Of a DNA stretch of 64,000 nucleotides, positions 13,092-26,182 are shown piece after piece. The notes below the pieces were generated by a model. The model did not search any database and was not told the origin of the DNA. It saw only the letters and a program-made list of their open reading frames with translations. Source of the DNA: Polytrichum commune. Lineage: Eukaryota; Streptophyta; Polytrichopsida; Polytrichales; Polytrichaceae. Numbering within the stretch: position 1 is the stretch's first letter; every line of letters begins with the position of its first letter. The stretch is taken from positions 6,386,001 to 6,450,000 of the forward strand of contig OX485809.1 of assembly GCA_950295325.1 (NCBI GenBank). The letters are read 5' to 3'. The translations under genes were made by a program, and so were the position numbers.

Positions 13092-13159
13092 GGGCGGACG
13101 CTAAAGTACCCCCTACGAACTTGTAGGGGGCAGCTCCTGCAAAACCTCCCCTGCCCGCC
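13092..13159 (+). repeat. MULE left terminal inverted repeat
   Basis: Starts GGGCGGACGCTAAAGTA and ends CCTGCCCGCC. It holds an internal palindrome, CCCCCTAC-GAACTT-GTAGGGGG. Confidence 0.9.
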
Positions 13160-13770
13160 GTCGACGGTGACCGGAACAGCCGGTCACTAATGGATGAACG
13201 GACGGAATGACCTGTCTTGCGGGGTGTGGCCTCTTAGGGTTTAGGGCGAAGCACGCGTCATTCGAGGTGACGAGTTTTTCGAGGTCGCAAGTACTTCGAG
13301 AGTTTAGGGTCATTCGAGTTTAGGTGTATGGTTATAGGGCGGGTGTGTCCTTCGCACAAGTAATGAATTAGGGTCCGGCATTCTCAATGCCAAATCTTTC
13401 TCATTATTGTGTTTGTTATTTGATTTGCAATGATTTGACAGTGATTGAATAGGGTTTAGTGAGAGGTGGGGCTTAGTAGGTGAGAGATTGGATTGTGAGT
13501 GATTGATGACATCTCCATCTAGGGTTTCAATAGCAATGATGCACTCAAACTAAGTGCAAGACAGATTGATGTGATAGTGGTGAGCAGATCTACCGAAACG
13601 TTGAGAGTGTCCGTCGTTTCCTGTATGATTAGATCCACCATTGAGTGGGGTGTCTCTTCGCCATTGAGTGGGCGGCTCCTTGCCCTTCAGCCTCGGCGAG
13701 CAAAGCCAGCAAACCAGCTTTTTGGGTTTAGCCAGCAAAGCCATCTAGCAAAACTAGCAGGGAGAGTTAC

Positions 13771-13945
13771 CCTCGGCGAGTGGTTTCGGCAGCAGGGGAG
13801 ATACCCTTGGCAATTGTTTCAGTAGCAGGTGAGAGTCAACCTCGGTGAGTGGTTTCGGCAGCAGGGGATATACCCTTGGCGATTGTTTCAGTAGCAGGGG
13901 AGAGTCAACCTCGGCGAGTGGTTTCGGCAGCAGGGGAGAGTTAAG
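13771..13945. repeat. 69-bp subterminal tandem repeat, 2.5 copies, MULE left end
   Basis: CCTCGGCGAGTGGTTTCGGC recurs at 13,771, 13,840 (one change) and 13,909. It lies in the 5' leader of the protease gene. Confidence 0.75.
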
Positions 13946-14060
13946 GGTTTAGACAGGTATCTGTAGCAGGGTTTAGTTTACCTCGGCAATCTGTGTGGGC
14001 AATCTGTCCCGGCGATCTGTGTTTAGAAGGTTCCATTTCGGCATCCACTTGGAGTGAACC

Positions 14061-17000
14061 ATGGCAACCTCTACTACGAAGCCGCAGGTGCCGTGGACAA
14101 CTGCGAAGCTGGTCCCGGAAGCTTTGAAGCACAAGCTCCATGTTGTCGAAGATCCTCCATTGATCCAGCTCCTTGGGCGTGCGAAATTCGTGGACATGGT
14201 CGTATTCGGCGTTGTGGGCTGGCAACAAGGGGTGAGCCACCTTTTCCTTCATCTCTCCATTTCAGTTTTTTCTTCCTACCTCTTTCCATTCCGCCCTTTT
14301 GCTTGAAATTTGTCTCCATTTCGCTTTTGGGTGTTGTCTGCTTACATTTACATTTTGCTTGCTGGTTTAGGGCATTTTTTTTTCTTCTTCTTCGTCTCCA
14401 TTTCCAATTTGCTTGAATTTTGTCTCCATTTCGCTTTTGGGTGCTCTCTGCTTACATTTACATTTTGCTTGCTGGTTTAGGGACATTTTTGTTTTTTTGC
14501 TTCTTCTCCGTCTCCATTTCCATTTTGCTTGAATTTTGTCTCCATTTCCATTTTGCTTGAATTTTGTCTACATTTCGCTTTTGGGTGTTGTCTGCTTCCA
14601 TTTACATTTTGCTTGCTGGTTTAGGGCCATTTTTTTTTTGCTTCTTCTCCGTCTCCATTTCCATTTTGCTTGAAGGGTGTCTCCATTTCCATTTTGGTTG
14701 CTTTCTGATTCCATTTCCAATTTGGTTGCTCTCTGATTCCATTTCCATTTTGGTTGCTCTCTGATTCCATTTCGATGTTGCTTGCTGGTTTAGAGCCATT
14801 TTTATTTTGCTTGTTGTCCGTCTCCATTTCCATTTTGCAAGAATTTTGTCTCCATTTCCAATTTGGTTGTTGTCTGTCTATGCATTTAGGGTAGCTTCGT
14901 CTTTGCATTTTTTTTTGGCTTGCTTGGTCTCTCCATTTCAATGTTCATAATTTCACTCTCTTTGTTGAAGTGGTTCTAGGGGTGAAACCTCCTTCGACTG
15001 CACAAATCCCCCTTCATAGGCATTTCGTCGTTGCTCGTCCATTTCATATATCTGTATGACAGTATGACTGTAGGACATTACACTCGAACAGCTTGTTGTT
15101 AGGGTAGGGTGTCATTCAACAGTACACCATGACAAGACCATAATCATTTTTTATACTTTAATCCACTGATCACATTTTCATGGTCGCAGTTGTATGGTGG
15201 GCATAGGATTTTTAGAAGCACTATGACACACAACCGAAGGCCATGTGCGGCTCTCTTTTTAGAATCCGAATACGATGATCTGACCCTTGAGGCTTATTCG
15301 CAATCCAGAGTCACTGCAGAGAGGTTGAAGAATGGCAGGTTTCCTTTCTCGTGTATTTATTGTAAGGTGATACATAAAGATAAAAACATGATATCCTACC
15401 ACAGAATGTTTAGCCTCTGTAAGATGTACAAGGGACATGCAACATTAAAAATGTACCCAACTTGGGAGAAGAGCGATCACGGCGAACTAAACAGAATTGC
15501 CAAAAAATATGGAAAGGATTTCCACCATACCATACTTGCGAAGCTTCCTGCTCCGCCGACGCCCGTTGATCAGAGTGGATTATACATACTCATCGCCGAG
15601 GTTGCTATCGATTGGATGCTGAAAGACCTTATTGAAGACCTGGATGCTTGCATTCAGTTCCTTCACAAATTGGTGGAGGAAGGGACACTTGGTGTGAAAC
15701 TTGGCAGTGCCTTTGGGCAATGGTATCTTTATGGCAATTCGGTACGTACTCTCCTGTTGGAATTAGGGTCATTGAATGTCAATCTGTTTTATATTTTTTC
15801 CCGTTCATATATCATGACATGTACATTGTGTGTGCTAATATGTGTCATTCAGGGGTAATCCTACGAATGACATCGACTGTTTGCCCTGTTTCAGAGAAAG
15901 AGCAGCCCCGAAGATCACGTAGCTCTTCTTGAGAAGATAAAGGTGCAAACCAAATGTTTCAACAGCCCCTCAGACGTGCAACGCTATGAAGAACTTATGC
16001 GATTGAAGGACTATCTTAACTACCGAATCTGCCTCCGTGAGTATCAGGCAAAAGTCGCTGCTGCCCATGGGAACGTGGCAGGGTTACGCAGTCAGTATGT
16101 GAAAACAATCCTCGACGCCTTCGACGATGCAGAGAGGAGTCGCGCAGAACAAGACAAGTGGGGATGGTCCCCCACTTTACCGCATATTCAAGGAATGGCC
16201 CCTTCCAAACTTTCGGAAATCCCCCTGGGCACACACGGAAGAAGAGTGGGTAGAATTACAGGAAACATTGTTGGAGAATGTATCCACAGAACCTCTGTCT
16301 CTTGAATTTGAGTGTCCCCATATTCTAAGAGCATTTCTGCTACTGGTTAGGGGACTTCACGGACACACTCGTCCTCTTCCGCATCCTGATCTTGGTATGA
16401 CTTTGAAGTACATTCTTGACTTTGCAACCGACAACGATAAATCCGTTGCATTGACGAATGTGGTCCACAGTTTATCTACGACTGGGTGGGCTTCATTTCC
16501 AGGCATCCATACCTACGCAGACAATTTTACCAATCTCCATTCTGACACGGTCGCGTTGCTTGGTTACCATCCAGACAAGCAAGTTGGTGTTGTGCAGAGG
16601 ATCAGATCCTTCCTTGGGAGAATAGCCCATAGAACTGTCTCTGACATGGTTCGAATGCACCGAACTTCAGAGCTTCAAGATATGTGGTTTGCATCCGATG
16701 TGCCCGAGCAACGAAGAGCCAAGTGTCATGAGGTATGTAGTTCTCATGCCCCATTCATACTATCTCCCAACTAGTCAGTTGTCAATTTCAGCTATATGTC
16801 ATGCTAATCCTGACTGTTGCTCTACTCACCTTCAGGTACTGTGTTCAGCAATGATCATTCGCGAAGACGCGGACATTGGGTACGTTGTAGTTGGGGACAT
16901 CCACAAGAAAAGTTCGTGCGCTCAAATCCAGCTTGCTGAGGCTGTTGAGGCGTTGGCCACGTTACGACGCACTCAACTCGATCTGCTTTATTGTGGTCTA

Positions 17001-18790
17001 AGGCTTCAGGAGCCCACAAATGACATTGTGGACGATGTGCCAGTCACGCACACATTAGTAGGTGAGTTCACACCAGCAACCCCGGAAGATGGTCTTCACA
17101 CTCCGAGAGGTTTTGTTGCTGAAGTACACGACGCAATGCGTTTTGAAGGACTTGATGACGACCACCTCGCTTCCCACCAGAATAGTTGCTCAGTGCAGCT
17201 CACGCAACCCCGGAAGGACAACAACATAATACATGTTAAGGCCGGCTTATAATATGTGTCTTTTTCCTCCGACGGACTGCTATGTACTATGCACTCCAAA
17301 AGTCCTTGCACACCGACGGACCTGCAAAAGCGTTCGACCGAAGGACCTTGGTTTGAAAGGACAATTGCTTTGAGTGTAAATTTGGCGATTCCAGCTGATT
17401 CAGTCACACGCCAGATGGACTCACAAGCAAACCAGGATGTGGATTTAGGGGATTCTTTATGCTCTGCCAAGGGCGCGTGTACGAAGGACGTCGATTTTAT
17501 CAAAGACGCGTCTGCAACAAAGAGCGCACGCAAAGGTATACTTTTAGAAACTCCACATACCTCAATCATTTTGGATGTTGTTGAAGGACGTGGCGAAAAG
17601 CCTGTGAACAACAGGACGGTCCTAGTAGATACCAGTCTCGACGATGTCATATCCAGAACATCACAGAAGTGCGACGGAAGGTATACAAAATTTGCCCAAA
17701 ATTCCAGTGTGAATGACAGCTTTGCACAATTCGGATATTATGTGTTTGGTTCTATTTGAACAAACTGCGCTTCTATTACTGAATTCTCTGCATTTTTCTG
17801 GAACAGGTTGGAAGAACTAGTAAATACAATTGTGGCGAAGGCAAGTGGGGCAGTGTATCCTTCATTTGACATTACATTTAATGATGAATTTTGTACATTA
17901 GACTGGATTTATGACATACAGCTATTAACACGTATGTACGGAGAGGTATCAAATCATATGATGGAGTGGGTAAGGACGTGGTTGAATCCACAGTTAGAAG
18001 ATGTTAAGTGTCATGTTTGTAGCCCGTACCTTGTTCCTATTTTAACGAGATTTTGTGAGTTGAATTCGACCGACCGAATGGAAGTGTTCGTAGAGTTCAT
18101 ACACAATGAATATATAGCGTTGCCAAATTTAGATATAACAACGCTCTTAGTACCCTACACTTGCGATAAACATTGGACGTTATACGTTCTAGGGGATCAG
18201 AGTTTTTTTCATTTTGATTCTATAGCCAACGTTGGCTTTCATTTTGATTTGACGATTCGCACGCGTTTAGCAAAGTTGTGGACAACACGGGGTGGCTACG
18301 CAGAAGAGTCGGTCATGTGGCAGAATGCACACACACCGAGTGTTTGGATTCGACCAAATGTTCCACAACAAAACTCTGATTGGACCTGTGGATATTATGT
18401 TTTGAAAAACATATTAGAGTACACTGAGGCCTTGAGACATAATTCCAATACCCTGCGTGAGGTCAGTTGCGATTCCTAGCATCGAATAACACAATACCAT
18501 TAGTAATCCACGTAGGACTTAATTAAAAGCAAGTTTTTTTACATTTTGGAAAAACTTGTCATTGTACTGAACATTGAATTGTGTCCTTCATTGTGCAGGG
18601 TTGTGCGTTTAACTACCAGAGGAGTGAAGCAAAAAAACTACGACATGACATAAGTGATGCTCTGATCGATATCCTCACGACTGGCATGCACAAAGGCACG
18701 AAGTGGACTGTCAAAGTGATCCTGAACAAGACAGATAGGAAAGAGACCAGAAAGCGTAGTCGTCCGTCCAGCAGACACCAAAAAAAATGA
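14061..18790 (+). pseudogene. MULE-borne Ulp1 (C48) cysteine protease gene, damaged
   Basis: Inferred exons are 14061-14231, 15190-15741, 15895-16732, 16836-17680, 17807-18461 and 18599-18790. The fifth encodes a Ulp1/SENP-type SUMO protease domain: catalytic His in KHWTLYVLG (codon 18,171), Asp in FHFDSI (18,216), Gln in VPQQNSDW and Cys in DWTCGYYVLKN (18,387). Upstream exons give a long N-terminal part with a Cys/His-rich patch (FSCIYCKVIHKDKN) and no other domain I recognise. Two defects are visible. The frame of exon 3 shifts by one base at the CCCCC run near 16,170, where dropping one C restores WSPLYRIFKEWP. An in-frame TAA lies at 17,250-17,252. Either could be a sequencing error. The last exon is basic (KRSRPSSRHQKK). 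Confidence 0.8.
14255..14940. repeat. Low-complexity repeats in first intron of the protease gene
   Basis: Irregular iterations of CTCCATTTCCATTTTGCTTG and TTTGCTTGCTGGTTTAGGG. They open spurious frames on both strands. No gene. Confidence 0.6.
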
Positions 18791-19074
18791 TGCTGCAATA
18801 TTTTCGAAGGTGCTTTATAGTACCGTGTAATTTTACATGTACAGTGCAAAATGTATATTAGCATCAGACAATCACTGCAGTCAAATGACTGGTGAAATGT
18901 ACACTTCGTCTTAATATAAAACGACATATAGTCGATTTTGGTCATATATCTTGTGGGTTGGACTGCAATATATGTCACATTGTCTATAGTTTTGGATTAT
19001 GGGCCACAAACACTATATAACTAGGGTTTGTATATGTGGTGAGCAACATTATAGTTACCAATGTTGTAGTAGTC

Positions 19075-19400
19075 GTGCACTTCAGTCCTTCGCAGAGGGT
19101 ACCCCTACCCTCAAATACTCAGTCCTTCACAGAGGTTACCTCTGAGACCTTTAGTCTTTCACAGAGGTTTAGGGTTTAGGGTCAATCCTTCACAGAGGTT
19201 ACCTCTGAGACCTTTTGTCTTTCACAGAGGTTTAGAGTTTAAGGTCAGTCCTTCACAGAGGTTACCTCTAAGACCTTTAGTCTTTCACAGAGGTTTAGAG
19301 TTTAGTGTCAGTCCTTCACATAGGTTACCCCTGAGACATTCAGTCCTTCACAAAGTTTAACCCTAAGACCTATAGTCCTTCACATATGTTAATCACAGAC
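19075..19400. repeat. Tandem repeats between the two MULE genes
   Basis: About five diverged copies of a roughly 60-bp unit built from CAGTCCTTCACAGAGG, TTACCTCTGAGACC and TTTAGTCTTTCACAGAGG. It sits between the convergent 3' ends and includes two TTTAGGG motifs (19,163) that are too few to be telomeric. Confidence 0.7.
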
Positions 19401-19838
19401 CTTAAGTCATACAAATATGTGATTGGTCAGATGTATATGTCATTCGACCAAGACGTGAAACTATGAGAAATTTAGTCCCTACGGTGTACTTGGTTGTGTG
19501 TTGGAGAAAGTCAGTTATGCAATCATACTTTGTACTTGGAGGTGATTATGTCCAGTGACTCGTTCAACCACACATGGGTTTAGTGATGTATAGTATTTCA
19601 TGCAATGAAGACTTTATTGATTACCTGTACATGAACTCTTTGTACTTCAATCACGTTGAAACGTGATCCATGGAGGACACACTCTGAGATATGAAATTGA
19701 CTCATTTGCTTTATTTGCAGGACATGACTACATGTTGACCATTACTCACCCTAATCCGGAAATGTAAATAACTGCTACATGTAATAGCCCATACAGTGTT
19801 ATTTAGAACAAATACATAGATATGAACTGAATTCCAGA

Positions 19839-22800
19839 TTATGTTTTCTTCTTCCTAGATGGCGGGTTCTCCAGGAAGCTCTGATGTCGCTTAAGGGAGT
19901 TGTCACCGTCTCGCGCCGGGAAAGAAGAAGGCGTAGAGGCTAACTGGGACATGGCATCCCCGCGAGCAATTAGCTCAGTCTGCTTTCCATGGATGTGCTT
20001 GAAGTCTGCAAGCAAGTATGCGTGAAGTGATGGGTAAGTGTCTGCGTTCTTTGTCATTGATGTGTAAAGATTGTGAACAGTTGTTCGCGTCATTTCCTCC
20101 GAGTTTCTCATGTCGTCCTGCAAATAATCAATGTGGGGGGAGGCACTGGGATGTACTATATGAGAGCACATGTCGGGGGGGTCTTTCGAGTGTATCCCAA
20201 TGGGTTGGTAAGCTAAACTGATGTATCCAATGGTTTCAGCTTCCAGATCCACAAAATCACGATCGTGTATGTCATGTAAAGTGTTTGGAGTATAAGGCAT
20301 CTGTCCTTCATGCTGCAATCCGGGGGGGGGGGGCGTTGGAATAACACTGAGACATGGGACTTGCACGATCAACACCATGGAGAGTACCAGCTTGCCTAAC
20401 AATGACACCGTCTTGGATGTCTGGATGTAGCATCTTGAATACCTTCATGGTATGCTTGCATATCATTCCCTCACGTGCAACGGGACAGTCACACTGCGCC
20501 CATTCGGAGTCGGGTGAGTGTATCGTCCACACTTTAGGCCTATGATTAACTGATCCAACATATGCCAAGTCTTCGTCCTTGCATATCAAAACATTTGTAT
20601 CTAGAATTCTTGATGCGCGAATGATGGTAGAGCATACAATACCCTCATGATGTTTGTTTCTCACAAACCCAAACGCTTTGCATTGGACTCCGTACCAATA
20701 ATGTGTGACCACATCCCCTGTCAGATGAAAGATAAGCCAATCCATGCGCCGTCCAACAAATCTTTCCTTTGTGGAATTGAGTATGTTCTTCAAGTTTGAG
20801 TGATATGACTCGATGGCGGCGTTAGTGTTCTGGCCAGCATGAGGTATCCTCCTCGCGCCGACACACCACATTGATACTTTTGCTCTCCAAGTGTCATTAA
20901 TGTACGCCATGAATGCACTTGATCGTGGCATGGTATTGGTTATTATGTCCAACTGTGACAAAGCCCAATCAATTGGGTCATCATCGACACCACAGCCGTT
21001 GCCATACATAATATCGCCAAGTAGTTGAAGAACTGCGGCACGTTCTATGACAGTGGAAATCTTCCTAACAGCGTTTTCTGCCCAGGCCTTCCGAACGTGC
21101 CAAAGACAGAGGAAGATTTTGGCACCCGGCCATACAACCATGCACAAAGGAAAAACAATGAGAATCCACAAACCCATGCACGATGTTATGAAAATATTGT
21201 TTCATAGTTGCCCTTACCGTAAGGTGTTGATTTCAGCTTGAGCATTATCAACTATGATTGATGAAGGACTCCAATCTGATCTTACTTTCGAAATTATGTT
21301 GTGGAGGGCTTGAAGAACAGGAACCAGGTCCTGCTCACGGGTACGTGAGATTGCAAAGAAAGCCACAGGTATGCCGTTCCTCCAATTGTCAAAAACCATG
21401 ACTATGTATAGCGGATACTGCCATAAGCAATCAGTAGACCTTTAGAGACCAGTGTGTTTAGTAATTCTAGGTTATGGGAAAGTATGTCAATGCAAGACAT
21501 ATATCAATATATATAAATGACATGAAGGACATTCCTATCTTAGAATTACATCTATTTCACTTAAATGACATGTATGTAACAAAGAATACATGATTGGAAG
21601 GAAAGTACATTTATATAACGAGGAATACATACACATAAAGAACATGACCTCCATAAACCAACGGGACAAACATATAATGAATATACATAGCTATTTTGCA
21701 TAACATAGAAGTTTGAATGAACCGCATATAATGTGAATGACATGCATATAATGTGAATGACATACATAATGTGAATGACATACATAATGTGAATGACATA
21801 GTGGAAAGAAACGAACCCGTGTTTGGGTTGTCCCAAATGTAGCGTCGATTGAGAGGGCGCTGTTGTGACCAAATGTAGCCATCATTTCCAGTTGCCATTC
21901 ATTTTGTATTCCAATAGTAAAGGGCGCATCGCTCTGAGTAGAAGAATTCATGTCTATAAGTGAGTGTTCCTGATAGTAGAAGACACTATCATGATTCTCG
22001 TGCGTCCACATGCGAACACTGATAGGATCGGAAGGGTGCTTCATCCACAGTTCTTCTGCACGCTTGCGACAAATGTTTCTAACATCGTTGGGCAATAGGA
22101 ATGTATCGCGCGTGACAGGGCCATTAGCGAGAGCAAGTTCCCTTACCTCTTTGGTGTGCTGTTGCATTATTTGTGCAGGAGATAAACCAAAGGCGTGCAT
22201 TTTTGCTATCTTGTATTTCATGTCCTCTGAGATGCCAGCACCTAATGCATACCTAAAGCCACTTACCATCGTTCCATGACAATGTTCACCACGGGCGTTG
22301 AAGTGCATGGTGTTCTCGTAAATCAACATGCACAATGATGGATCAAGGTATGGTTGTTTCGCCACAAAACATCGAAGGCACCCTCTCTTAATGGAGAAAC
22401 CAGCAACAACTTTTCCCACACGCTTGACACTGGCAGCAATTGATTTGGTTAGAGGGAATGCATCATATTCAGGGATGACCTTCTTCCCTTTTTTCTTTTG
22501 AACTTGCATCTTCTTAATCCTGCGTTTCTGCGTTGATTTGAGGAGGGTTTGCATGTCCTCTGGGACAACATCAGACTTGTCCTCCGGGCCGAAATTGCAA
22601 CGATGTCTGCTATTCACACAACCTCATACTGAAATTTGTGCCACAACACTATACTGGTAAACCATGACAACAGTCTGAGCATTGCATTACAATTTGAAAT
22701 ACCACGATCATAATCTTGTTTACTTAACGAATAGGTATCATGTAAATAACACAATGAATCAGATGAGAGTAACCCTAACCTGATTACAAGAGCTGGACTG

Positions 22801-23171
22801 TGTGCACGGGGTGATCTCAGGGAGTTAGGCAAATTTCGCCTAATCACCTCAGCCCTAAACTTGCATGGGTAGAGAGGATGATGTTGCTCGCCTGAAATGG
22901 AATCATGTAACCTATCCCATAGTATCACAGCCAATTTGGAACCCTTGTGCCTTCCCTTCCCATTGGTCACATGATCTGTCCACTGTAAGTCCTCCATCCT
23001 AAACTCACCAGGAGGAGGATTTTGAAGTCTCTCTCGCAAAGTCATGATGATATGAACTTGCTGTGCTCGGAATGTTGGCAGGTCTGTATGCTCCAAGTCA
23101 TCTTCTGGCAATGGCAATCCTTCAATCTCACCAGGTTGGGATGCTGAACCCATTGGTACTTGAGAATGCAT
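19839..23171 (-). pseudogene. MULE transposase with SWIM zinc finger, damaged
   Basis: Inferred exons are 23171-22780, 22609-21817, 21417-21218, about 21122-20308 and continuation to 19839. The DDE catalytic set is visible: Asp in ALSIDATFGT, Asp in SSIIVDNAQAE followed by IFLCLWHVRKAW, and Glu in TNAAIESYHSNLK. The SWIM finger reads CDCPVAREGMICKH. Two defects: the acceptor before VVWPGAK reads GCAT instead of GCAG, and a run of 12 G (20,322-20,333) throws the C-terminal exon out of frame. Correcting the run joins YSNAPPP to the downstream PPPPGLQHEGQ frame. The basic C-terminus (PPSRKKKT) may be a nuclear signal. Confidence 0.86.
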
Positions 23172-23402
23172 TGTTGTAAAAACCCTAAACCATATATGTG
23201 CATCAAGCCATCACTAGCAAACATGGCCAACTGCCTAGAACTAAACACACTGCATCTATGTGTATCGTGTATGTGAAGGAAGGTGTCATTCGGTCAATAA
23301 TGGTGTGTGCATAAAAGAGTGTGTGCAGAAAGAGGAGCATTTCAAATCAACCCTAAACGCCCCAAAAAGACAAGCTCGCCGCCCCCTGAACCCTAATGAC
23401 CC

Positions 23403-23765
23403 AGATCTGAGATCCGCGTTTTGGGGAACGGGACGGTGTGAATGACGGGATCTTGAATGACTTGAGTTTAGTGTGCAGGTTCTTTGTTGGTGTCCTGCGT
23501 TGTTCGTATGACGGAATATGCCCTAGATCTGAGATCCGCGTTTTGCGGATTGACACTATGTGAATGACGGTATCTTGAATGACTTGAGTTAAGTGTACAG
23601 GTTGTTTGCTGCCGTCCTGCGTTGTTCGTACGATGGACTAAAACCAGATCTGAGATCCCCTTTTTGCGGAGGGACATGATGTGAATGATGCGATCCTTAA
23701 TGACTTGAGTTAAGTGTGCAGGTTGTTTGTTGACGTCCTGCGTCGTTCGTATGACGGAGTTTGGA
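23403..23765. repeat. 121-bp subterminal tandem repeats, 3 copies, MULE right end
   Basis: AGATCTGAGATCC recurs at 23,403, 23,525 and 23,646, each followed by a diverged GTGAATGACGG and AATGACTTGAGT. These lie upstream of the transposase start and could be transposase-binding or promoter repeats. Confidence 0.75.
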
Positions 23766-23812
23766 TGGAACATTATCGTTGGACTCCGTCGACATTGGTA
23801 GCTCTGTCAACG

Positions 23813-23880
23813 GGCGGGCAGGGGAGGTTTTGCAAGAGCTGCCCCCTACAAGTTCGTAGGGGGTACTTTAGTGTCCGCCC
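23813..23880 (-). repeat. MULE right terminal inverted repeat
   Basis: Reverse complement of 13,092-13,159 with two transitions (G/A and C/T). Keeps the same internal palindrome. Confidence 0.9.
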
Positions 23881-25138
23881 TCTGAAAGTTTGGACGATGC
23901 GTGAAGCGCAGGTGGGGTGATATGAGAATAGCAAGTTAGATCATCCTGCGACCAAGGGTGAGTTTCCATGCAGGCCGTATGCCCACCGTATAGTGTGAAC
24001 AAGGATAAATCCACCCAAATGTAGAGTGAATCTAGCGGGGTAGGGTTCATATGTGCCAACTAGCTACTCTCATCTTCTCAAACCCGACTCAAATCCGACT
24101 ACTCAATTACTAACCTCCTTCTCCATGGTAAATGCATTTTTCAATCCTTTGGTGACCGGCACTTGTAGATTAAATATTTTTTAGTGAATGCATGGAAATC
24201 TAGCGGCATGTGTCCACACCCTCCACATTCTAATGAACCGTCAAATTGTGGTTGAATAACGGTTTGTGCTTAACTACATGCAAACACCTCCAATCCACTA
24301 TTATTTAGAATCTAGTGGGCGAGCCCCCTACATGGAAATCCACCCTATAGCTGCTCCACCTTCCTCAGAGCAGTAAAGTGATGAATCATGGCAACACCAC
24401 GGTCCAAGACTATAATGTAGCCTGGTTTGAGGTGATAGTTTGCAGCACTTCGAAGGTGGTCAGTAGCTAGCTACAGATCCTGCATGTCGCCTGCAGTCCC
24501 AGCCCATACAAGATGGTTTAATCGATCGCATCAGGTTCCACTTGCAGCTAGTACTTGTCTGAATTGAACCCAAGAGACGTGTGACGAGTCTGCATATGTT
24601 GTGGGGCTGAACCATATTGAGATAAGTACTCTGCATTGATGATCAGGAATCGGAAGCGTCCTTTGAGTTGTGCAGACTCCGGTCTAGCTCTGGGAGGATA
24701 GGTTCCACCGTACCAAGCTCAAACAATAGCAGTAAAGTGTAGAATGCGTGGTGGCAGAGTGGAGCAGAGTTGGCGGTGGTGCAAAGTGGGATATCTGAAA
24801 CAGGGGGCCATCTGCAGTTTAGATGCGCCGTGTAGCTATTGCATGCTGCTGACAAGTGGTCCGGCCTCCCTCAAGCATCTACTCACGGCTGATGACTTCG
24901 ATTATACATTTACAGTGTCGCGTTACTGTCACTTACCAAGAGATTTTTAATCCAAATTTCAATCATCCATGACAACATTTCATCACAAGTTGCTGACAAG
25001 TGAAGGAAGGGTTTTGGCCAATGGATGAACTCATCCACCATCCATGACAGAATGTGTTCACTTATTTATAAGATGTGACATCCAAAAAGTTGCCATAGTG
25101 ACATTAAATACTATATAACACTAAATATCATATTTAGT
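23881..25138. other. Intergenic, no gene seen
   Basis: Mixed-composition DNA without a supported exon. Short open frames near 24,650-24,950 lack any recognisable domain or splice support. Confidence 0.4.
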
Positions 25139-25515
25139 GTAGCTTTCACACATGTTTATTGTTTTATCTACCAAGCAATGACATGTTGGATAGTTGTTGT
25201 CCCATCTCTCAATGCCTTATCACTCATTTATCTTACCATTAGTTTTTGTTAATGAAGCTCCTTGTGTCCTCATAGCTAAGCCTATAAAGCTACCTAACAC
25301 AAGGGCTGGAGGTGACACTTTTAAAATTCCTACATTCTTGCCTCATCTCTAGGTACCGATGGGAGTATCGGTGCTTGAGGCTTGAAACCTTTGCTTTTAA
25401 ACCATGCCACATCATTTATCAACTAGGCTCGGGACTAGACAACTTCAATGGTGTGAAGGCCGTGTTTTTATAGCAAACTTTTAGGCTAAGCTAAAGTTAG
25501 GTGGGAAGGGGGGCA
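25139..25515. repeat. Truncated second copy of the 11.2-kb MITE
   Basis: From GTAGCTTTCACACATG to GGTGGGAAGGGGGGCAT this segment follows 11,342-11,727 base by base with scattered substitutions. The left terminal repeat is missing. TAA follows the right end. Confidence 0.7.
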
Positions 25516-26182
25516 TTAAGCCACATCACTGAGGCATTGTGAAGGCCTCCCCTGTGGTCATGAGCAAAGCAAATCTCCACCATCAATTGCATTCCTCCAA
25601 CTCTAAAGGTTCGTGCATTCCCCCAACCCTCAACTTCTCTTCCCCTTGGGCAAAGGCTATAAAACTTCAGGTCGCATGGAATTTCCACCTTCACCTTCTC
25701 ACAAAGCCTAAGGTGAAAAAATCCAACTGAATAGTCCATCAAACTAGCTATCTTGAGTGTGTGAAGGCCAAGGGATTTGAATCCCTATCTCCTACTTCCT
25801 AGATGGAGGTGTAAGGGGCATTAACTACAATACCCCAAGCCCTCTTCCATAAACATTGACACGGCACAATTAAATATAACCAGTTGTATGGGAAGTATTG
25901 TGTGGAATTTTAGAGGTATCCTTAGCATTCCTTAAGTCCCTTTCGGAGTTCCCATTCAAGATGAACAACCAATTGTGTCATTATGCAAACATTGATTATT
26001 CATCCTCTAAAACTCCATCCATCAAAATTTTCTTCGGGTCGCCCATATGATTCTATGCACCGTAGGATGGGGCTTTGTGATCGGATGGCTTGGATGTGGT
26101 CTGCCCTCCGTTCACAACACCTTAGTGGCTTGGACTACTCACTACACAACTAATGGGATTGTGGGTACTACATTGTTTATGG
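25516..26182. other. Intergenic, no gene seen
   Basis: A run of about 190 bp (25,540-25,730) is open in two frames but has no recognisable domain. Nothing else supported. Confidence 0.35.

Larger units (their letters stand above)
13092..23880. mobile_element. MULE with Ulp1 protease gene, 10.8 kb, both ends present
   Basis: Delimited by 68-bp terminal inverted repeats (13,092-13,159 and 23,813-23,880) that differ at two positions. Inside are two convergent genes: a Ulp1-like SUMO-type protease gene (14,061-18,790, plus) and a MULE transposase with SWIM finger (23,171-19,839, minus). Each starts near one end, so each terminal repeat probably supplies a promoter. Gene content resembles the Kaonashi (KI-MULE) type known from Arabidopsis. 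Flanks TGAAGATTT (13,081) and TGAAAGTTT (23,883) may be a worn 9-bp target duplication, 7 of 9 matching and each 2 bp outside the repeats. Coding damage suggests the copy is inactive. Confidence 0.88.

Noticed and set aside
17096-17650. Minus-strand 184-codon frame
   Set aside because: Antisense to the protease gene, with no domain or splice logic.
19075-19400. TTTAGGG motifs as interstitial telomere
   Set aside because: Only two adjacent copies occur, within a different 60-bp repeat.
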